64,000 nucleotides of DNA from Liopterus haemorrhoidalis (GCA_963971575.1 OZ020611.1:48442007-48506006), one strand, 5' to 3'. Positions 22,875 to 34,285 are shown, counted from the stretch's first letter. Notes: generated from the sequence alone by a model not told the origin. Numbers and translations are program-made.

Positions 22875-24002
22875 TAGAGCCCTGCGTGGATACGTTTTTC
22901 TTTATCCGCATCCGATCCGCATCCGCATATCCAGGATCCGCATCCGCACATCCAGGATCCGCATCCACAGCCTTTGTGAATATAAATACCCGCATCCGTT
23001 CCGAATCCGCAAAAATATCCGCACAATCCGCACAACAACATTTGCTACCAGTTTGGAAATAACTAAGATGTTTCGCCTTATTTTGCATATCGCTGCTCTA
23101 AAACACTACTGAAATTTTTTGGATTTTATCACATTACATATTACTGGGTCCTAAAAAATATTTTCTATTTAATGTCGTACTGAGATTATATATATATTAA
23201 AACATAAGGATTTTAATTACAATTATTCGACTCTCTCTTAAATCAAGTTTATATAAAATGTAAAACTTTAAACAAGTATGTGTCAGAATTTTAGTTTTTT
23301 TAAGATATCTCACAATAATTTTTTTAGAGAAGAGTTTAATTTATCACATTTATGTCCAATCAATAAAAAGAAAAGAACTATAAGACCAGCAAATGATAGA
23401 AACTAAATTCTTAAAATCATCTTATTAAAAGATAAAAGTTTTACTACGATTTCAAATAATTTAAAATCTTAATTTTTTAAAATTTAATGATTTTCTTAAA
23501 TTTTTAAAAGTGGCAAATTTTATTGTTAATTTTTACCAATATTTCCAAAAATGGCAAATAAGGCAAAACATTAAATAATTATTTTTAAATTCATAAACTG
23601 GCAATAATTCCAAAGAAATTATTTTTTCTACAACTGTTATATAAAATATAATATATTTAACTATTTAAGTAAGCATAAAGTAGGTCTTAAGAGTATAAAG
23701 ACCTTAAGAGCAAAAATAAATGTGTGAAAAAAGTGCCGTAACGTGTCTTTATTTCATTCTTACCGTAAGTACAATCCAAATGCCAGCGAATCATTTTTGG
23801 GGTTCTAAATACCTCTTTCATGAAAAAAGGTGAACAAACCGAAGATTTCAATTTCAAGCGGATTTGCGGATAAGCGGATATGATATTTTATCCGCATCCG
23901 ATCCGCATCCCCACGATTGAAATGATAATTTATCCGTATCCACAGAAAAATGGCGGATATTCGCGGATAATCCGCGGATAACCACAGATTTGCAGGACTC
24001 TA
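22875..24002. mobile_element. hAT-type element with GCGGAT arrays
   Basis: 1,128 bp, exact 8-bp duplication CTTATAGC (22867-22874, 24003-24010). Ends are TAGAGCCCTGCGTGGATAC and, inward from the right, TAGAGTCCTGCAAATCTGTG. Both ends are packed with ATCCGCATCC / GCGGATANGCGGAT motifs (22890-23035 and 23860-23990). The interior is AT-rich with no transposase. The T-A-G-(A/G)-G end and motif arrays parallel the elements at 3442, 5330, 539 and 46832. Confidence 0.9.
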
Positions 24003-24740
24003 CTTATAGCGCTTACCCGAGAACTGAGATGCCGCGGCTTATGGAAATAGATCCCTTTTAGTATTTCTTAAACGGAATAACTCTACAGCACTGACATAAG
24101 TACTGTAAAGAAACAAACAGTCCCTAATCACCCTATCAGTCCATTACACAGATCATTTTTAGGATTTTGTAGGTATGACCAAAAAATCCTTAACCGTCAT
24201 TTTGTCGTCTGTCTGTCTGTCGGTCTGTCTGTCTGTCTGTCTGTCTGACTGTCTGTCTGTTCGGTAAAAATTGTAGCCAAACCGCTAAACCTAGAGAGTG
24301 GAAATTTGGCAAGCTTATACAACTCTTTGACCCGCACATAGGAAAAATAACAAAACATCTAAAAAACATATCCCCCTAAAAATATAAACAAATATATGCT
24401 CATCGAAAAAAAAAAATATTTTTTTACAATTCTGTGTAGGGTATCAAATGAAAGCCCTTGATACGTGGATTAACGATCAAAATTTTATTATTGCAAAATA
24501 AATTATTTTGACGCAAATTTTGCCAAAATTGTGCAAAAAAAAATTGTCCCACACCCTGTAACCCAGATGGTTCAAACTAAATATCTGAAAAAATTCTAAG
24601 TAATGTACATTGGTGTGAACCGGAATAGTACAACAGGAATATTTGATCAGATTATGTTTTCGGAAAATAACGCATTTTTTGTGTTTTTAACTAAAATATG
24701 TAAAATATGTAATCCGCTATTCAACACATTAAACAAGTGT

Positions 24741-24802
24741 ACATCCGTAGTCCCGTGGTAACGTTCTCGCTTCGTAAGTTGCAAACTACTGTCCGAATCC
24801 CA
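24741..24802 (+). other. tRNA-like block in composite repeat D
   Basis: GTAGTCCCGTGGTAACGTTC (A-box region), CTTCGTAAGTTGCAAAC (anticodon-arm position) and TGTCCGAATCCCA (B-box). It is in the same position and orientation relative to the repeat as in copies A-C, but the sequence differs. Not a complete tRNA. Confidence 0.55.
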
Positions 24803-24883
24803 TTAATTTTAAATTTTTCTGTTTTTTTTTTTGCATTTTTATTTTGTTTAAATTATTTTGTCAAAATCTACTATTATATTGTA

Positions 24884-25449
24884 ACGGGTGTTTTTTTTAG
24901 AGGTATAGAACTTTAAATTGCAATAAAACAACGATGGATTATTCGATTGACATGAATTTTTTTTTATTCGAAAGATAATCTTGTGGCATTACATTAAATC
25001 ATACCAACAAGACGGCGCAACATGTCACACAGCTCGTGCCACAATCGATTTATTGAAAGACACGTTTGGTGACCGCCTAATTTCACGTTTTGGACCTGTG
25101 AATTGGCCTCCAAGATCTTGTGATTTAACACCGCTGGACTACTTTCTGTGGGGCTATGTAAAGTCATTGGTCTATGCGGATAAGCCACAAACGCTTGACC
25201 ATTTGGAAGACAACATTCGCCGTGTTATTGCCGATATACGGCCACAAATGTTGGAAAAAGTCATCGAAAATTGGACGTCCAGATTGGACTACATCCGAGC
25301 CAGCCGTGGCGGTCATATGCCAGAAATCATATTTAAAATGTAATGCCACAAGATTATCTTTCGAATAAAAAAAAATTCATGTCAATCGAATAATCCATCG
25401 TTGTTTTATTGCAATTTAAAGTTCTATACCTCTAAAAAAAACACCTTAT
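24884..25449 (+). mobile_element. Deleted DD41D Tc1/mariner element with ~112 bp terminal repeats
   Basis: TA on both sides (24882-24883, 25450-25451). The terminal arms 24884-24995 and 25337-25449 are almost perfect inverted repeats over ~110 bp (GGTGTTTTTTTTAGAGGTAT at the outer end). Between them is only the 3' part of a transposase gene (24981-25343). It sits 17 bp inside the Helitron 5' end. The near-identity of the arms implies a recent insertion. Confidence 0.9.
24981..25343 (+). pseudogene. DD41D transposase, C-terminal third
   Basis: Open frame: QQDGATCHTARATIDLL, then NWPPRSCDLTPLDYFLWGYV, then LEDNIRRVIADIRPQML, ending ASRGGHMPEIIFKM. QQD carries the second catalytic acid and PLDYF the third. 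I count 41 residues between them, the DD41D (rosa-like) signature of the IS630-Tc1-mariner group. The first catalytic Asp, the linker and the HTH domain were lost in an internal deletion, so it cannot encode a working transposase although the remaining frame is intact. Confidence 0.88.
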
Positions 25450-25741
25450 TACAAGTGTTGGTATATATGTTCTATTCAACTTCTGGTGTATCTTCATTTT
25501 TCCGGTAACGCGGAGAGAGGAAAATGAACCGCCGTCTTATCCGGGTGATATTTTTTTAGTGCTTAGACTTAATTTTATTTCGACAGGGGGTACTGACTAA
25601 TTTTTATTGATAAAAATAATGCATTTTTTCCTCGAAACCGTGTCGAATCAAAGTCACCATTGATCGGCACGGACAGGTTTTATCAGACGATAATTCAAAA
25701 ATAAAAATACAAGACGGCCGGTCCAGAATATCTACGGCGAG

Positions 25742-26315
25742 AATCAAAGTGTTAAATGGTAATAATGATTCAGGATAGCTTTTTGGACAAGCGAGATAAT
25801 ATTTTGAGGTATCAGAAAACATTTTTCAAAGAATCTGGGCCATTATTGAGCATTTTGAGGCAAAAATATGCTTACAAGGTTGCAAAAGGAGACAGCTGTC
25901 ATTTTTTGCATTTTAAAATGTGACGAGATTTCTCATATTGAACGTGTTTCTTGACAGAAGAATACTAATTACGGATTCAAGGTAAATTAACAATAAAGTT
26001 GAAGACATTTGCAAGACGAATTTTCATAAAATAGTGTTAAAAATAGATTTATATATATTAAAAATTTCAGGGTTAATCAAAGTGTTAAGTGGTGATAATG
26101 GTTCAATATAGCTTTTTTGACGTGCGAGATAATATTTTGAGGCATCAGAAAACATCTTTCAAAGAATCTGGGCCATTATTGGATCATTTTGAGGCAAAAA
26201 TATGCTTACAAGATTTCAAAAGGTGACATCTGTCAAATTTTTTGCAATTTAAAATGTGACGAGATTTCACATTTTGAACGTATTTCTTGACAGAAGAAAA
26301 CTAATTAAACTTACC
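25742..26315. repeat. 333-bp-period duplication in Helitron
   Basis: AATCAAAGTGTTAAATGGT at 25742 recurs at 26075. The match continues through GCGAGATAATATTTTGAGG, TCAAAGAATCTGGGCCATTA, GGCAAAAATATGCTTACAAG and TTTCTTGACAGAAGAA. Two tandem copies with scattered substitutions. Confidence 0.85.
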
Positions 26316-26989
26316 GATGAGCGACGAGTTTTATAATAGACAAGTGCGACAAAATGCCTTATTATATTAAAACGAAGCGACGAGTAATAACAACGTAGGG
26401 GAGAAGACCGGCGTAGCCGGGCTGAGGCCCCTAGTTCTAGTTATATTTTGGCAAATGTTGCATTTAATTTTCCAAAAGCGTAAATTTAATAACCAGTGGG
26501 AAGTGTTGAAATTATAATTTAATTCTAGGTTTGAATGTAGACGAGATCAGAGGGGCGGAGTTTATGACTTAAATACCAATGGAAGCCGTAGGTGCAATTT
26601 TCAAAATATTAATGAAACTTGCTATATATAAAAAAAAAAATACTGCAAATATTTAGAAACCCAAATATTGGTATCAGGCATTCGAATTAAAATTAATAAA
26701 AAAATATTTTAACATAAAATTTGTTTTGGCATCCCAAATAATCATCATTCACTTACTAAATACCTGCGAAACCCTGAAATGTGTGAAAATTCACACTTCA
26801 CATAAATTTTTTATTTAGATATGTTCGAGAATACTCTTAAATCTAAACTAAACTAGAAAAATTGAAGTGTAATATCATTGAAAAATGGGACGAATTGCTA
26901 TTTCTAATGGACTTTTGGGGAAACCGGGACTTAAAAGTTTGAAACGGTACTGCCGCTTTGAAAATAGGACGCCTGGTGCACCTTACGTA

Positions 26990-27092
26990 TGATATCCGTA
27001 ACAAAATCAGCGTTTACGTTTTCGGATATGGATATGTTTTTTCTTTCGGATATCCGATGATACGGATACGGATATCTGGCACATCTTCAGTA
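26990..27092. mobile_element. Possible hAT end with GGATATCC motifs
   Basis: Repeated GGATATCCG / CGGATACGGATATC motifs over ~100 bp. The right side, read inward, is GATGTGCCAGATATCCGTAT. It resembles the motif-packed termini of other TAG-ended elements here, but no opposite end or duplication was found. Confidence 0.35.
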
Positions 27093-29290
27093 TGAAATAT
27101 AGAAACTGTTGAATTATGTTTATTTATATTTTAAAGAAAAAAAGCTTGCATATATTTTCAAAAATGAACGACCTATTGGGCGAACACCCGCTTAATGGCT
27201 ACGCAAGATTTGGGAACATGGATGATTGACAAATGTTCAACCTGTGTTACTGGTAATGATAAGAAAAGATGCGTTATTTAAATTTACTACTCTCAAATGT
27301 TAACAATATTATTTTGGCCCTAAAAAGATTAATTTTGCTATAAATTAGCTGGCGTGCCACTCTGTACATTTGGTTTTTCATAAACGATCTATTGAAGAAA
27401 TATATATGTATAATTAATTCATTAACATGTAATCAAAATAATTAATAGTTGTCATACGCAAAGAGAAAAATCGTGGCGAAATATTGTCATTCATAACAAG
27501 AACTGAATGAAATCTTATCTTGTATTATTATTAAATATAGTCATTATATATTTTTTGTTGCACATATGACCTTAGTGATGTCATGATCTAAGATAAGTCT
27601 TTCTTAATATTAACGTAACGTAACTATGTAGTTGGTAACCATTGATACATTTACAAGATTTTTAAAAAATTGTAAGAAACGTTTAACAAAATATCGATAC
27701 TCGATACCATTTAATTCGATACTCGGTACCCATACCATTAAAAGCTTAAGAATATTAGATAGTACTTAATCTAAAATTTAATTTGCAAATGCTCCATTAA
27801 ATTATACTTAAAATACATCTATAAATATTATTATGAACTATTCACGATATTTCCTCATTTGAGTAGGCTATGTTAGGGTGGCAGTTTTGTCGATAGGCAA
27901 TTTTCCCAAATCTGGAGTAGTATGCTGCGGATCTTCTCTCAGTGGGTCGTCCATTTTTACAAATGTGTGCTAGTCTTTCTTCTACCATGTTCTCTTCATA
28001 TTCAAACCATTTATTTTTATATTCCACAATTTGCGTGCTACTTAAGGCGGACAACCCTATAGTTCTCAATAATTTCTTATACAAAACTAATTCTCTGAAA
28101 TAAAATTAATAACAATCTATATATCAAAATTTGCTGCGAATTTTTATCTATCTAATAGGCTATTTATAATTGTAGAAAAAACTGTTATGTAATTGTAAAT
28201 AAGCAAATTGCATTATAGACTCCATGTTGTAAACCAATCGACGCATATTTGCGTACGATGCAGCAAATTGTAGCTAAAGCTTCATTTTACAAATATGTTT
28301 CTAGATATTTTGCTCTATTGTGAAAATTATTTATACTTATTGTACTTGGTAATCTATTTTTGCCGCCATCTTTAATCTGCCGCGGTATTCAAAATAGGTG
28401 TTACGGGTAAAAATGATTTAATTTTCGTGAAAAATTCGTGTACCAAGTGGCATTCCATTATCATCAAGTATAATATTTTTCGACGAAGGTTCTAAATTAT
28501 AAGTAATCAAGTCGAAAAAAATATTGACGTATTATTTGAACATTTCTACACAAAACTATCTAAATATAAAAGTTATTCGAAACCCACAAATAGATTTAAA
28601 AAATTACAGAACAATATCGCTGATGTCTATTTTTAAGTTATTGAGCGATAATATTTTTACAGTAAATGTTTCTACAATTAAAAATATCCTATTAGATATA
28701 TAAAAATTTGGTGCAAAATTTGATGTATAGGTTGATACTAATTTTATTTCAAATTGTGTTTTGCATAAGAAACTAGTAACCTCTGGGAGTTATACGCAGC
28801 CTTAAATGTCAACGTTCAGGTTCAGTGTGGAATCCAAAGGGGCATCCCCCCCCCCCAACGGTTGCAATAAATCCACCCCGGAGAAATTCTTTTAGCTAGA
28901 TACTTCATCCCCTCTGCTCATGTAATTAAGAATCTTAGATTAATTTTTCGTGCTAGATATTGTGATATTAAATTCTTTGGCAGTTTTGCTGAATTTATTT
29001 AACATTTGATTATTTGAAAAATAAATAATAAGAATATACTGATTTAACACGTACTTTATATTTCTGGTTTTTCCTCTCATTTAAATTTTGTTTGTTGTAC
29101 ACCAGCTCGTATATATTTGAGTCATGTCTGTTAATCATTATATTCTAAAGATGGGCTAGTTAGCCTAAATATGTATCAATACAGTACATTAACAATTTCT
29201 GAAACAATAACCGAAAGTTTTTAATATTTTCTTTTTTTATATATTTGAATGAGTGCCTTCAACTAATTCAATTAATATTCTATTATTCCA
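27093..29290. other. Mostly unassigned AT-rich DNA
   Basis: About 2.2 kb. Contains CGATAC-type motifs at 27690-27745 and a C-run near 28848, plus one weak LINE-like frame (27842-28084). Nothing else is supported. Confidence 0.45.
27842..28084 (-). pseudogene. Possible LINE ORF2 C-terminal scrap
   Basis: 80-residue frame with VEYKNKWFEYEENMVEERLA and ICKNGRPTERRS. This loosely follows the LINE tail pattern I.EYK..W..H..RM...RLP....GRRxxGRP. The match is short and the second half unrelated. Confidence 0.3.
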
Positions 29291-30274
29291 GCTTCTTTTT
29301 CTCATCCTTATACTATTAAATTATCGGCACTGCATAGTTATATATACAGATTAATTAGGGTACCTATGCCTGATGCTGATTATGATAAGGAACTTAATAT
29401 TATTTTACAAATAGCTCAATCTAATGGTTATAGCCCCACAGTTGTACATGATATTCTTAACCCTCCGTATACACACATGGGTCTGTGGTGTCCGGCCCGT
29501 TTCTAGGAATCGATAGGTCCCAAAGGTTAATCCATATTTCGGGAACTTACCACATTAATAAAGATTAATTTTTATCCATCACCCAATGCATGCTCTCTTT
29601 CTATAGATCCCAAACTACTCTGCTGAATTTTTTCAGATTTTTTAAACGAGTGGAAGTATGATAAAAAACGGTAGGTCACCGTAGACCCATGTGTGTATAG
29701 GGAGGTGTGCAAATTGTAGTGTTTATACGGAGGGTTAATAAAAAGAAAAAGAAACTCCTTCTTAATAAATTTTATAACAATGAACTTTCAAAACCGGTTA
29801 AAGTATATAAAAAATAACAAAAAAAAATTGGTCCTGGCAGCATTAAAATATCTACCCTTTTAAAAAATCATGAACTTACAGCCGCATTTCATAATCAGTT
29901 CACTCTTAAAAATATTAGAGTCAATAATAAAATTAATCGCAACGATAAGTTGGATAAGAATGGGGTTTATCAAATCAATTGTAATAATTGCGATTTTATT
30001 TACATAGGTAAAACCGAACGCAATTTCAATAAACGAATAGGAGAGCACATTAGAGCGGGGAGATTGGACCATAGATAAATCTAATTTAGCTAACATTATG
30101 CTTAAACATAAACATACTTTTAGTTTTCACAACATTGATTTTTTACATATACTGCCGAAAGGATTAAAATTGTATTTATTAGAGGTATTTGAAATCAAGA
30201 AAGCGATTTCTAAGTCAAGAAATCTGATGAATGGACAAGTTGAGTTTAGATGGCCTCTTCTTAATCCCTTGTAA
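29291..30274 (+). pseudogene. Penelope-like polyprotein end with GIY-YIG endonuclease
   Basis: First block: SALHSYIYRLIRVPMPDADY ... LQIAQSNGYSPTVVHDIL, the connector before the endonuclease. After the piggyBac MITE: GVYQINCNNCDFIYIGKTER then NFNKRIGEH, with the G-V-Y / Y-I-G motif, the C-x2-C typical of Penelope enzymes, and the catalytic R and E-H. A stop interrupts the connector near 29815. A frameshift after RIGEHIRAG (~30065) separates the final block SFHNIDFLHILPKGLKLYLL...FRWPLLNPL. The RT palm is missing. Confidence 0.85.
29461..29734. mobile_element. piggyBac-type MITE
   Basis: 274 bp flanked by TTAA on both sides (29457-29460, 29735-29738). Ends CCCTCCGTATACACACATGG and, read inward from the right, CCCTCCGTATAAACAC. 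A second inverted pair lies just inside (ACACATGGGTCT...GGTG against ATGTGTGTAT...AGACCCATG). TTAA duplication with CCC ends is diagnostic of piggyBac. Inserted in the Penelope-like ORF. Confidence 0.88.
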
Positions 30275-30475
30275 CCCTCACTCTCATATAATTTTACCTT
30301 TTAGGTAGGGTTTTCCTAATTATAGCCACATTTGTTCAAATACCCTCTCCTCTCTAATAGTTTGTAATTTTTCTATTTATATGAACGTTTTTCTGTGAAC
30401 CCTTTATATTTCTGAAGATGGCTTCATAGGCCGAAATACTTATCAGATAAACTTGTTTTATTCTTTGAATCTAAC

Positions 30476-31394
30476 TGAGTGATGAAACTAACTGAGTGAA
30501 ACTACCTTTTCCGGTTATTCAATATGTTTTAACGAGAGCCTACAACTGAATTTATCGATTTAATGATATTTAAATCTACAATGCATTATTATGCTTGAGA
30601 GGTCCATCACTTGAGCAAATTATGAAGTGTACAGATAAAAACGCATTAACAATTTGAATGAATCTAACAATTGTTGTATGTCGAAAGAATCCGTGTTACT
30701 TTTGCCAAGTTCGTCACATCTGCAGTAATGTATGCAGGACGTATTCTTGACATTGAATTTTCGGATATGGCAGACACGTGGTACATTAATATCGTGAACT
30801 CGGACTCGGCAAGGACTAATCGTTTTCTTTGTTCTTACTTTCAGACGGTTTAAATACCAGAATATACGCTATGGATAACTTTTTTTATGATTTCTGTGAA
30901 ATATGATTTCATATAATGTATAATTTTCGTCGCTATATGCAGACCAGTTTTGTTTAAAACATTGTTTTCTAAAAAGTGGAATTCTTGTTTTAGAGGTCAT
31001 AGTAACAAAGATGTTATAAATTAAATTAATTTTAACCCTCAACTGGTACCAGGCGTGCACACAGAAAATTGGTTTGCGCGGGAGGGTCCATTTCGAAAAA
31101 ATATCTGTAAAATAATACAAATCTTTTACGGAGAGGGTGTAGGCTAGTATTGTAGATTGACATTTTGATTAAAGTTTAATATTTAATAATAACTAGGTGA
31201 TTTTATCTTCAATTGCTTAGTTTCTATTAAATATTATCTGGAGTACCCGTAGTTCGTACGTTTTTTTTTTTCTACACAGTTTTGATGCAAAATGTACATT
31301 AAATGTAAATAATAAGTGAGACATTGCAATTTCAAGTAGAACAGTAGATAATCGTCTCTTTATTTTAAACCGCCTTTTGTATGCATTTTCAATA
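30476..31394. other. Unassigned DNA
   Basis: Small ORFs at 30671-30853 and 30869-31120 match nothing I know. Confidence 0.5.
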
Positions 31395-31398
31395 TTAA

Positions 31399-31630
31399 CC
31401 CCTTAACGCACATGCCCGAGCGTAACTCGGGTAAGCATTAATACAAAATTAATCATTTTGATTTCCTTATTATAATATTCATGTATACATATAATAAAAA
31501 ATAATCTATATTCATTTTGACTATCAAAAATAATGTTTTTGCATTGACATAGATCTATATATTAATTATCAATAATAAAAAAAATGTTTTTTTACCCTTG
31601 TATCGAAAAAAAAAAACGTGCGTTAAGGGG
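31399..31630. mobile_element. piggyBac-type MITE
   Basis: 232 bp bordered by TTAA (31395-31398, 31631-31634). Ends CCCCTTAACGCACATGCC and, inward from the right, CCCCTTAACGCACG. A small palindrome CCCGAGCGTAACTCGGG lies just inside the left end. Non-coding. Confidence 0.88.
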
Positions 31631-31907
31631 TTAAGTAAATAAAAAGTGAGATATGTACATCGTTTATAAGTAGTTTTCCACAAAGCTCCCCAAATATATA
31701 TGTAACTGGCTAGAGTACACCCGCACTGCGTACGGTTTTTGTATTGTATATTTTGCTGTTACGTAAATGATAAGAGAGATACTTCGTTTATAGGTAGCTC
31801 TATACCTACGGTGCAGCTATGGAGAGCTCCCCAAAATATATCTTAAAAACTACATTAAACAGAGAGGAATAGTTTCTTTTCTTATATTCAATTTTGCTAC
31901 TAAGTAA

Positions 31908-32330
31908 ATGATTTCAACCTTAAACTTTCAACAGTTCTTTCTGCCGAAATTGGATGATATTGATGTGGCCAATATGTGGTTTCAACAAGACGGTGCCACA
32001 TGCCATACAGCCCATGAAACAATTCAATTACTGCATGAGACATTTCCTGGTCGTGTACTCTCTCGTTTCGGTGATCAAATTGGCCCCCTAGATCGTGTGA
32101 TTTAACACCAGTAGATTTCTTTTTATGGGGTTATTTGAAGTCAAAGGTCTATGTCAACGAGCCCACAACCACCAGTGCATTACAGGAGGAAATTAAACGC
32201 TGCATCAACGAAATTGCAAAATGGTCATGGAAAATTTCGAAAAAAGAGTGCGTATCTGCCAGCAAAGTCGTGGAGGCCATTTGCCCGATGTGTTATTCCA
32301 TAAATAACCCTATCCTATGTAGTTTATGAT
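31908..32330 (+). pseudogene. DD41D Tc1/mariner transposase remnant
   Basis: Frame 1 (31908-32102): FFLPKLDDIDVANMWFQQDG ATCHTAHETIQLLHETFPG RVLSRFG. A one-base loss in an A-run near 32080 shifts to frame 2: NWPPRSCDLTPVDFFLWGYL then EEIKRCINEI, decaying after about 32220. The spacing from QQD to PVD is again the DD41D type. It diverges from the 24884 element (PVDFF against PLDYF), so it is a different lineage. I found no terminal repeats. Confidence 0.82.
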
Positions 32331-32499
32331 ACAATAAAAAAATAACAATCTAAAGACTAAAAGGGTCTGTATTTTATATTTAAATCAAATCTTGCGTTAA
32401 TCTTGAGGACACGCATTATAACTTGTTTTACTAATCAAAACCTGTGTAAAATTATAAATGCAGTCCTGTATTTAAAGGATTAATAAATATTATTATTAT

Positions 32500-32637
32500 T
32501 CTGGGGTTTGTCAGGTCTTAACAAGCGTCCACTAATCTCAAACTTCAGCAACCTTTTGAGCCGCAACATACTAGAGACTAGTGGAGCTAAATACACACGA
32601 CTTCATCCCAAACCCTGGCGATATGCAGCCGCGGAAA

Positions 32638-32690
<53 letters not shown>
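32500..32690. repeat. (ATT)n-tailed repeat unit
   Basis: A GC-richer ~140 bp block (CTGGGGTTTGTCAGGTCTTA ... GATATGCAGCCGCGGAAAA) is preceded by a short ATT run and followed by ~16 ATT units (32638-32685). The layout suggests the 3' end of a LINE or a SINE with an ATT tail. I recognise neither A nor B boxes nor an ORF. Confidence 0.45.
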
Positions 32691-32783
32691 CCTCACAAAT
32701 ATTCATCTAATTGAAAGAATGTGCTGAACAAAAAATCTTTGTCTTCTAATTATAAATAATTTTTATAACAAACGTTCTTCTAA

Positions 32784-33212
32784 GCTGACCAAACAGTCAG
32801 AGAAGCCACCAGAAATAACTACCCAGAATCTACTACTGATTGTCAACTTAGTTATGATTTGAAAACCTTATGTAAGAAAAGACTAAGAAGACATTGGAAC
32901 AATTACTGGACTATCCTTACCAACAACAAGCTGAGATCCATAAAACCTACCACTGGCCATTGGAACAACAGGGACAACAGAAGAGAACAAGTTATTTTAA
33001 CTAGGCTAAGAATAGGACACACGGCAGTCTGCCACAAACATATCTTCGACCACTCAGAACCACCAATATGCGATGTTTGCAAAACCAAAATTACTGTTGA
33101 ACATTTACTACTCCACTGTCAAAAATATAACACACACAAAATACACAACCAACTCACACCAGCATTGACACTTCTAATACTACTCTCCAATTCCAGTGAA
33201 AAGAAAACATAA
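32784..33212 (+). pseudogene. LINE ORF2 C-terminus (finger domain)
   Basis: The frame opens ADQTVREATRNN (the A-D-x-x-x-x-x-A of the RNase H end). It continues REQVILTRLRIGHTAVCHKH and CDVCKTKITVEHLLLHCQKY (C-x2-C-x8-H-x4-C finger), and ends NSSEKKT-stop. 142 residues, same domain order as 21772-22395 but clearly diverged. Truncated on the 5' side at the last RNase H motif. Confidence 0.85.
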
Positions 33213-33440
33213 TACAATTCCTAAAAGACGCAAATTTAATAAACCACAAATAAACTTAAAAATCACTCAATACATATGAAAACAACATTCCACATAATTT
33301 CTAATAGTCTTAATTAATTATATTAAATATTTATGAATATTATATTTATTTTGTGATTATATTTATTATGTAAAACAAATATTCCGGGGTGCTAATAACC
33401 AAGCAGTTGAAGCACCCCTAAATAAATATAATTAAAAAAA
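32784..33440 (+). mobile_element. 5'-truncated RNase H-type LINE
   Basis: Begins in ORF2 coding sequence, and ends with a 3' region GGTGCTAATAACCAAGCAGT TGAAGCACCCC and an A-rich tail. Flanking TTCTTCT / ATCTTCT may be a short target duplication. The 3' region resembles that of the LINE at 39200-40320 (TGTTAAAAACCTAGATGCTG). Confidence 0.78.
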
Positions 33441-34040
33441 AAATCTTCTGTTAAGCAAATAATAAAGGAGATATCTTAAGTTTTTTAATAAACAGTTTTA
33501 ATCCCAAAACACACTCTAGAATAAAAAATTTGAGATGCCTTATAGCCTATGTTCGACTCCTGGTTTTACTCTATCATCATACCAAATTACGTGAAAATAT
33601 GTTTAGCCCTTTTTATGTGAATCTTAGACAGACAGACGGACAAAAATGGATGTTTTTGCGGATATTGTCTTATAATGTGTGAAACGTGCAGACTAATGAG
33701 GCCGAAAAAAATAAATAACAGATACCTATAGCCCTCAATTTTATTAATAAAGATGATAGATGAATAATTAAGTATTAGTGCATATAGTTTAAAAAAGGGG
33801 GCAGGCTCACATTTCATCGGCTCTGAACTCTTTTTTTACTTTTTTTGCCACAAATGTCAAAATTTTAGACCGTAACTCAAAATACAATCTTATTTATTTT
33901 ACAAGTTTTATATTTTACAAATAGTCACGTTCTTTTCCTTCACTTAAGAGATTATTTTTCCCCAAAGAGGTCATAAACCCAAATGATCAAATGATCCCTC
34001 TTGTAGGAACATTAGTCAGTTACCTATAAATCTCCGAACA
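33441..34040. other. Unassigned DNA
   Basis: CTTAGACAGACAGACGGACA near 33625 recalls the (CAGA) zone of the composite repeat but neighbouring blocks do not match. Otherwise nothing. Confidence 0.4.
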
Positions 34041-34048
34041 GTCAACAC

Positions 34049-34285
34049 CAGTGGTCGGCAACCATTTTGTCAATAAGGGTGCAATATGAATACAAATGTT
34101 ATTGAGGGCGCATAAAAACGTAAAATATGTAAACACTCGTGGTTCGCAAAGTCGTCTAATCTAGCTCTGATCGCTCAAGTCGAATCACCAATAGATGCGA
34201 TGCGGATATTGGGCTCAGTATGTGTGTGTCTCGATAGCGAGGGCGCATAAAAATCTCACTGAGGGCGCCGTGTTTCCGACCCCTG
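34049..34285. mobile_element. hAT MITE (CAGTGGTCGGCAAC ends)
   Basis: 237 bp, exact 8-bp duplication GTCAACAC (34041-34048, 34286-34293). Ends CAGTGGTCGGCAACCA and, inward from the right, CAGGGGTCGGAAACACG. The motif GAGGGCGCATAAAAA is repeated near both ends. No ORF. Confidence 0.93.

Larger units (their letters stand above)
24867..26434 (+). mobile_element. Non-autonomous Helitron with mariner inside
   Basis: It begins TCTACTATTATATT (5'-TC) directly after host A and ends CTAG directly before host T. The 3' end has a hairpin CCGGC-GTA-GCCGG (26408-26420), then 10 nt, then CTAG: the canonical Helitron terminus. Joining the flanks recreates GTCAAAATTCTAGTTATATT, exactly the sequence of the uninterrupted composite copies, with no target duplication, as Helitrons do. 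No Rep/helicase ORF. Without the mariner it is about 1.0 kb and holds a 333-bp-period internal duplication. Confidence 0.9.
24156..26807 (-). repeat. Composite AGGGTTT repeat, copy D, split by Helitron
   Basis: Inverted copy: starts TTTTTAGGATTTTGTAGGTA, then (TCTG)n (24204-24261), the GCTTATACAACTCTTTGACC block, tRNA-like block (24741-24802), and, after a 1,568 bp Helitron, continues TTCTAGTTATATTTTGGCAA. It ends GAAACCCTGAAATGTGTGAA then TTCACACTTCACA. Removing the Helitron gives about 1,085 bp colinear with copies B and C. Confidence 0.88.
29291..30475 (+). mobile_element. Penelope-like element, 5' truncated, with piggyBac MITE inside
   Basis: Holds the end of the RT and the GIY-YIG domain (coding region to 30274), then a 3' region with GAAGATGGCTTCATAGGCCG AAATACTTATC, a terminal motif type common to Penelope-like elements. 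A TTAA-flanked MITE (29461-29734) interrupts the coding region. Confidence 0.8.

Noticed and set aside
22801..23112. ORFs with repeating A-D / I-R residues
   Set aside because: They are translations of the ATCCGC motif array at the left end of the hAT element 22875-24002.
24156..24300. Tandem TCTG/CAGA tracts as a CRISPR array
   Set aside because: They are simple tetranucleotide repeats without unique spacers in a eukaryotic context.
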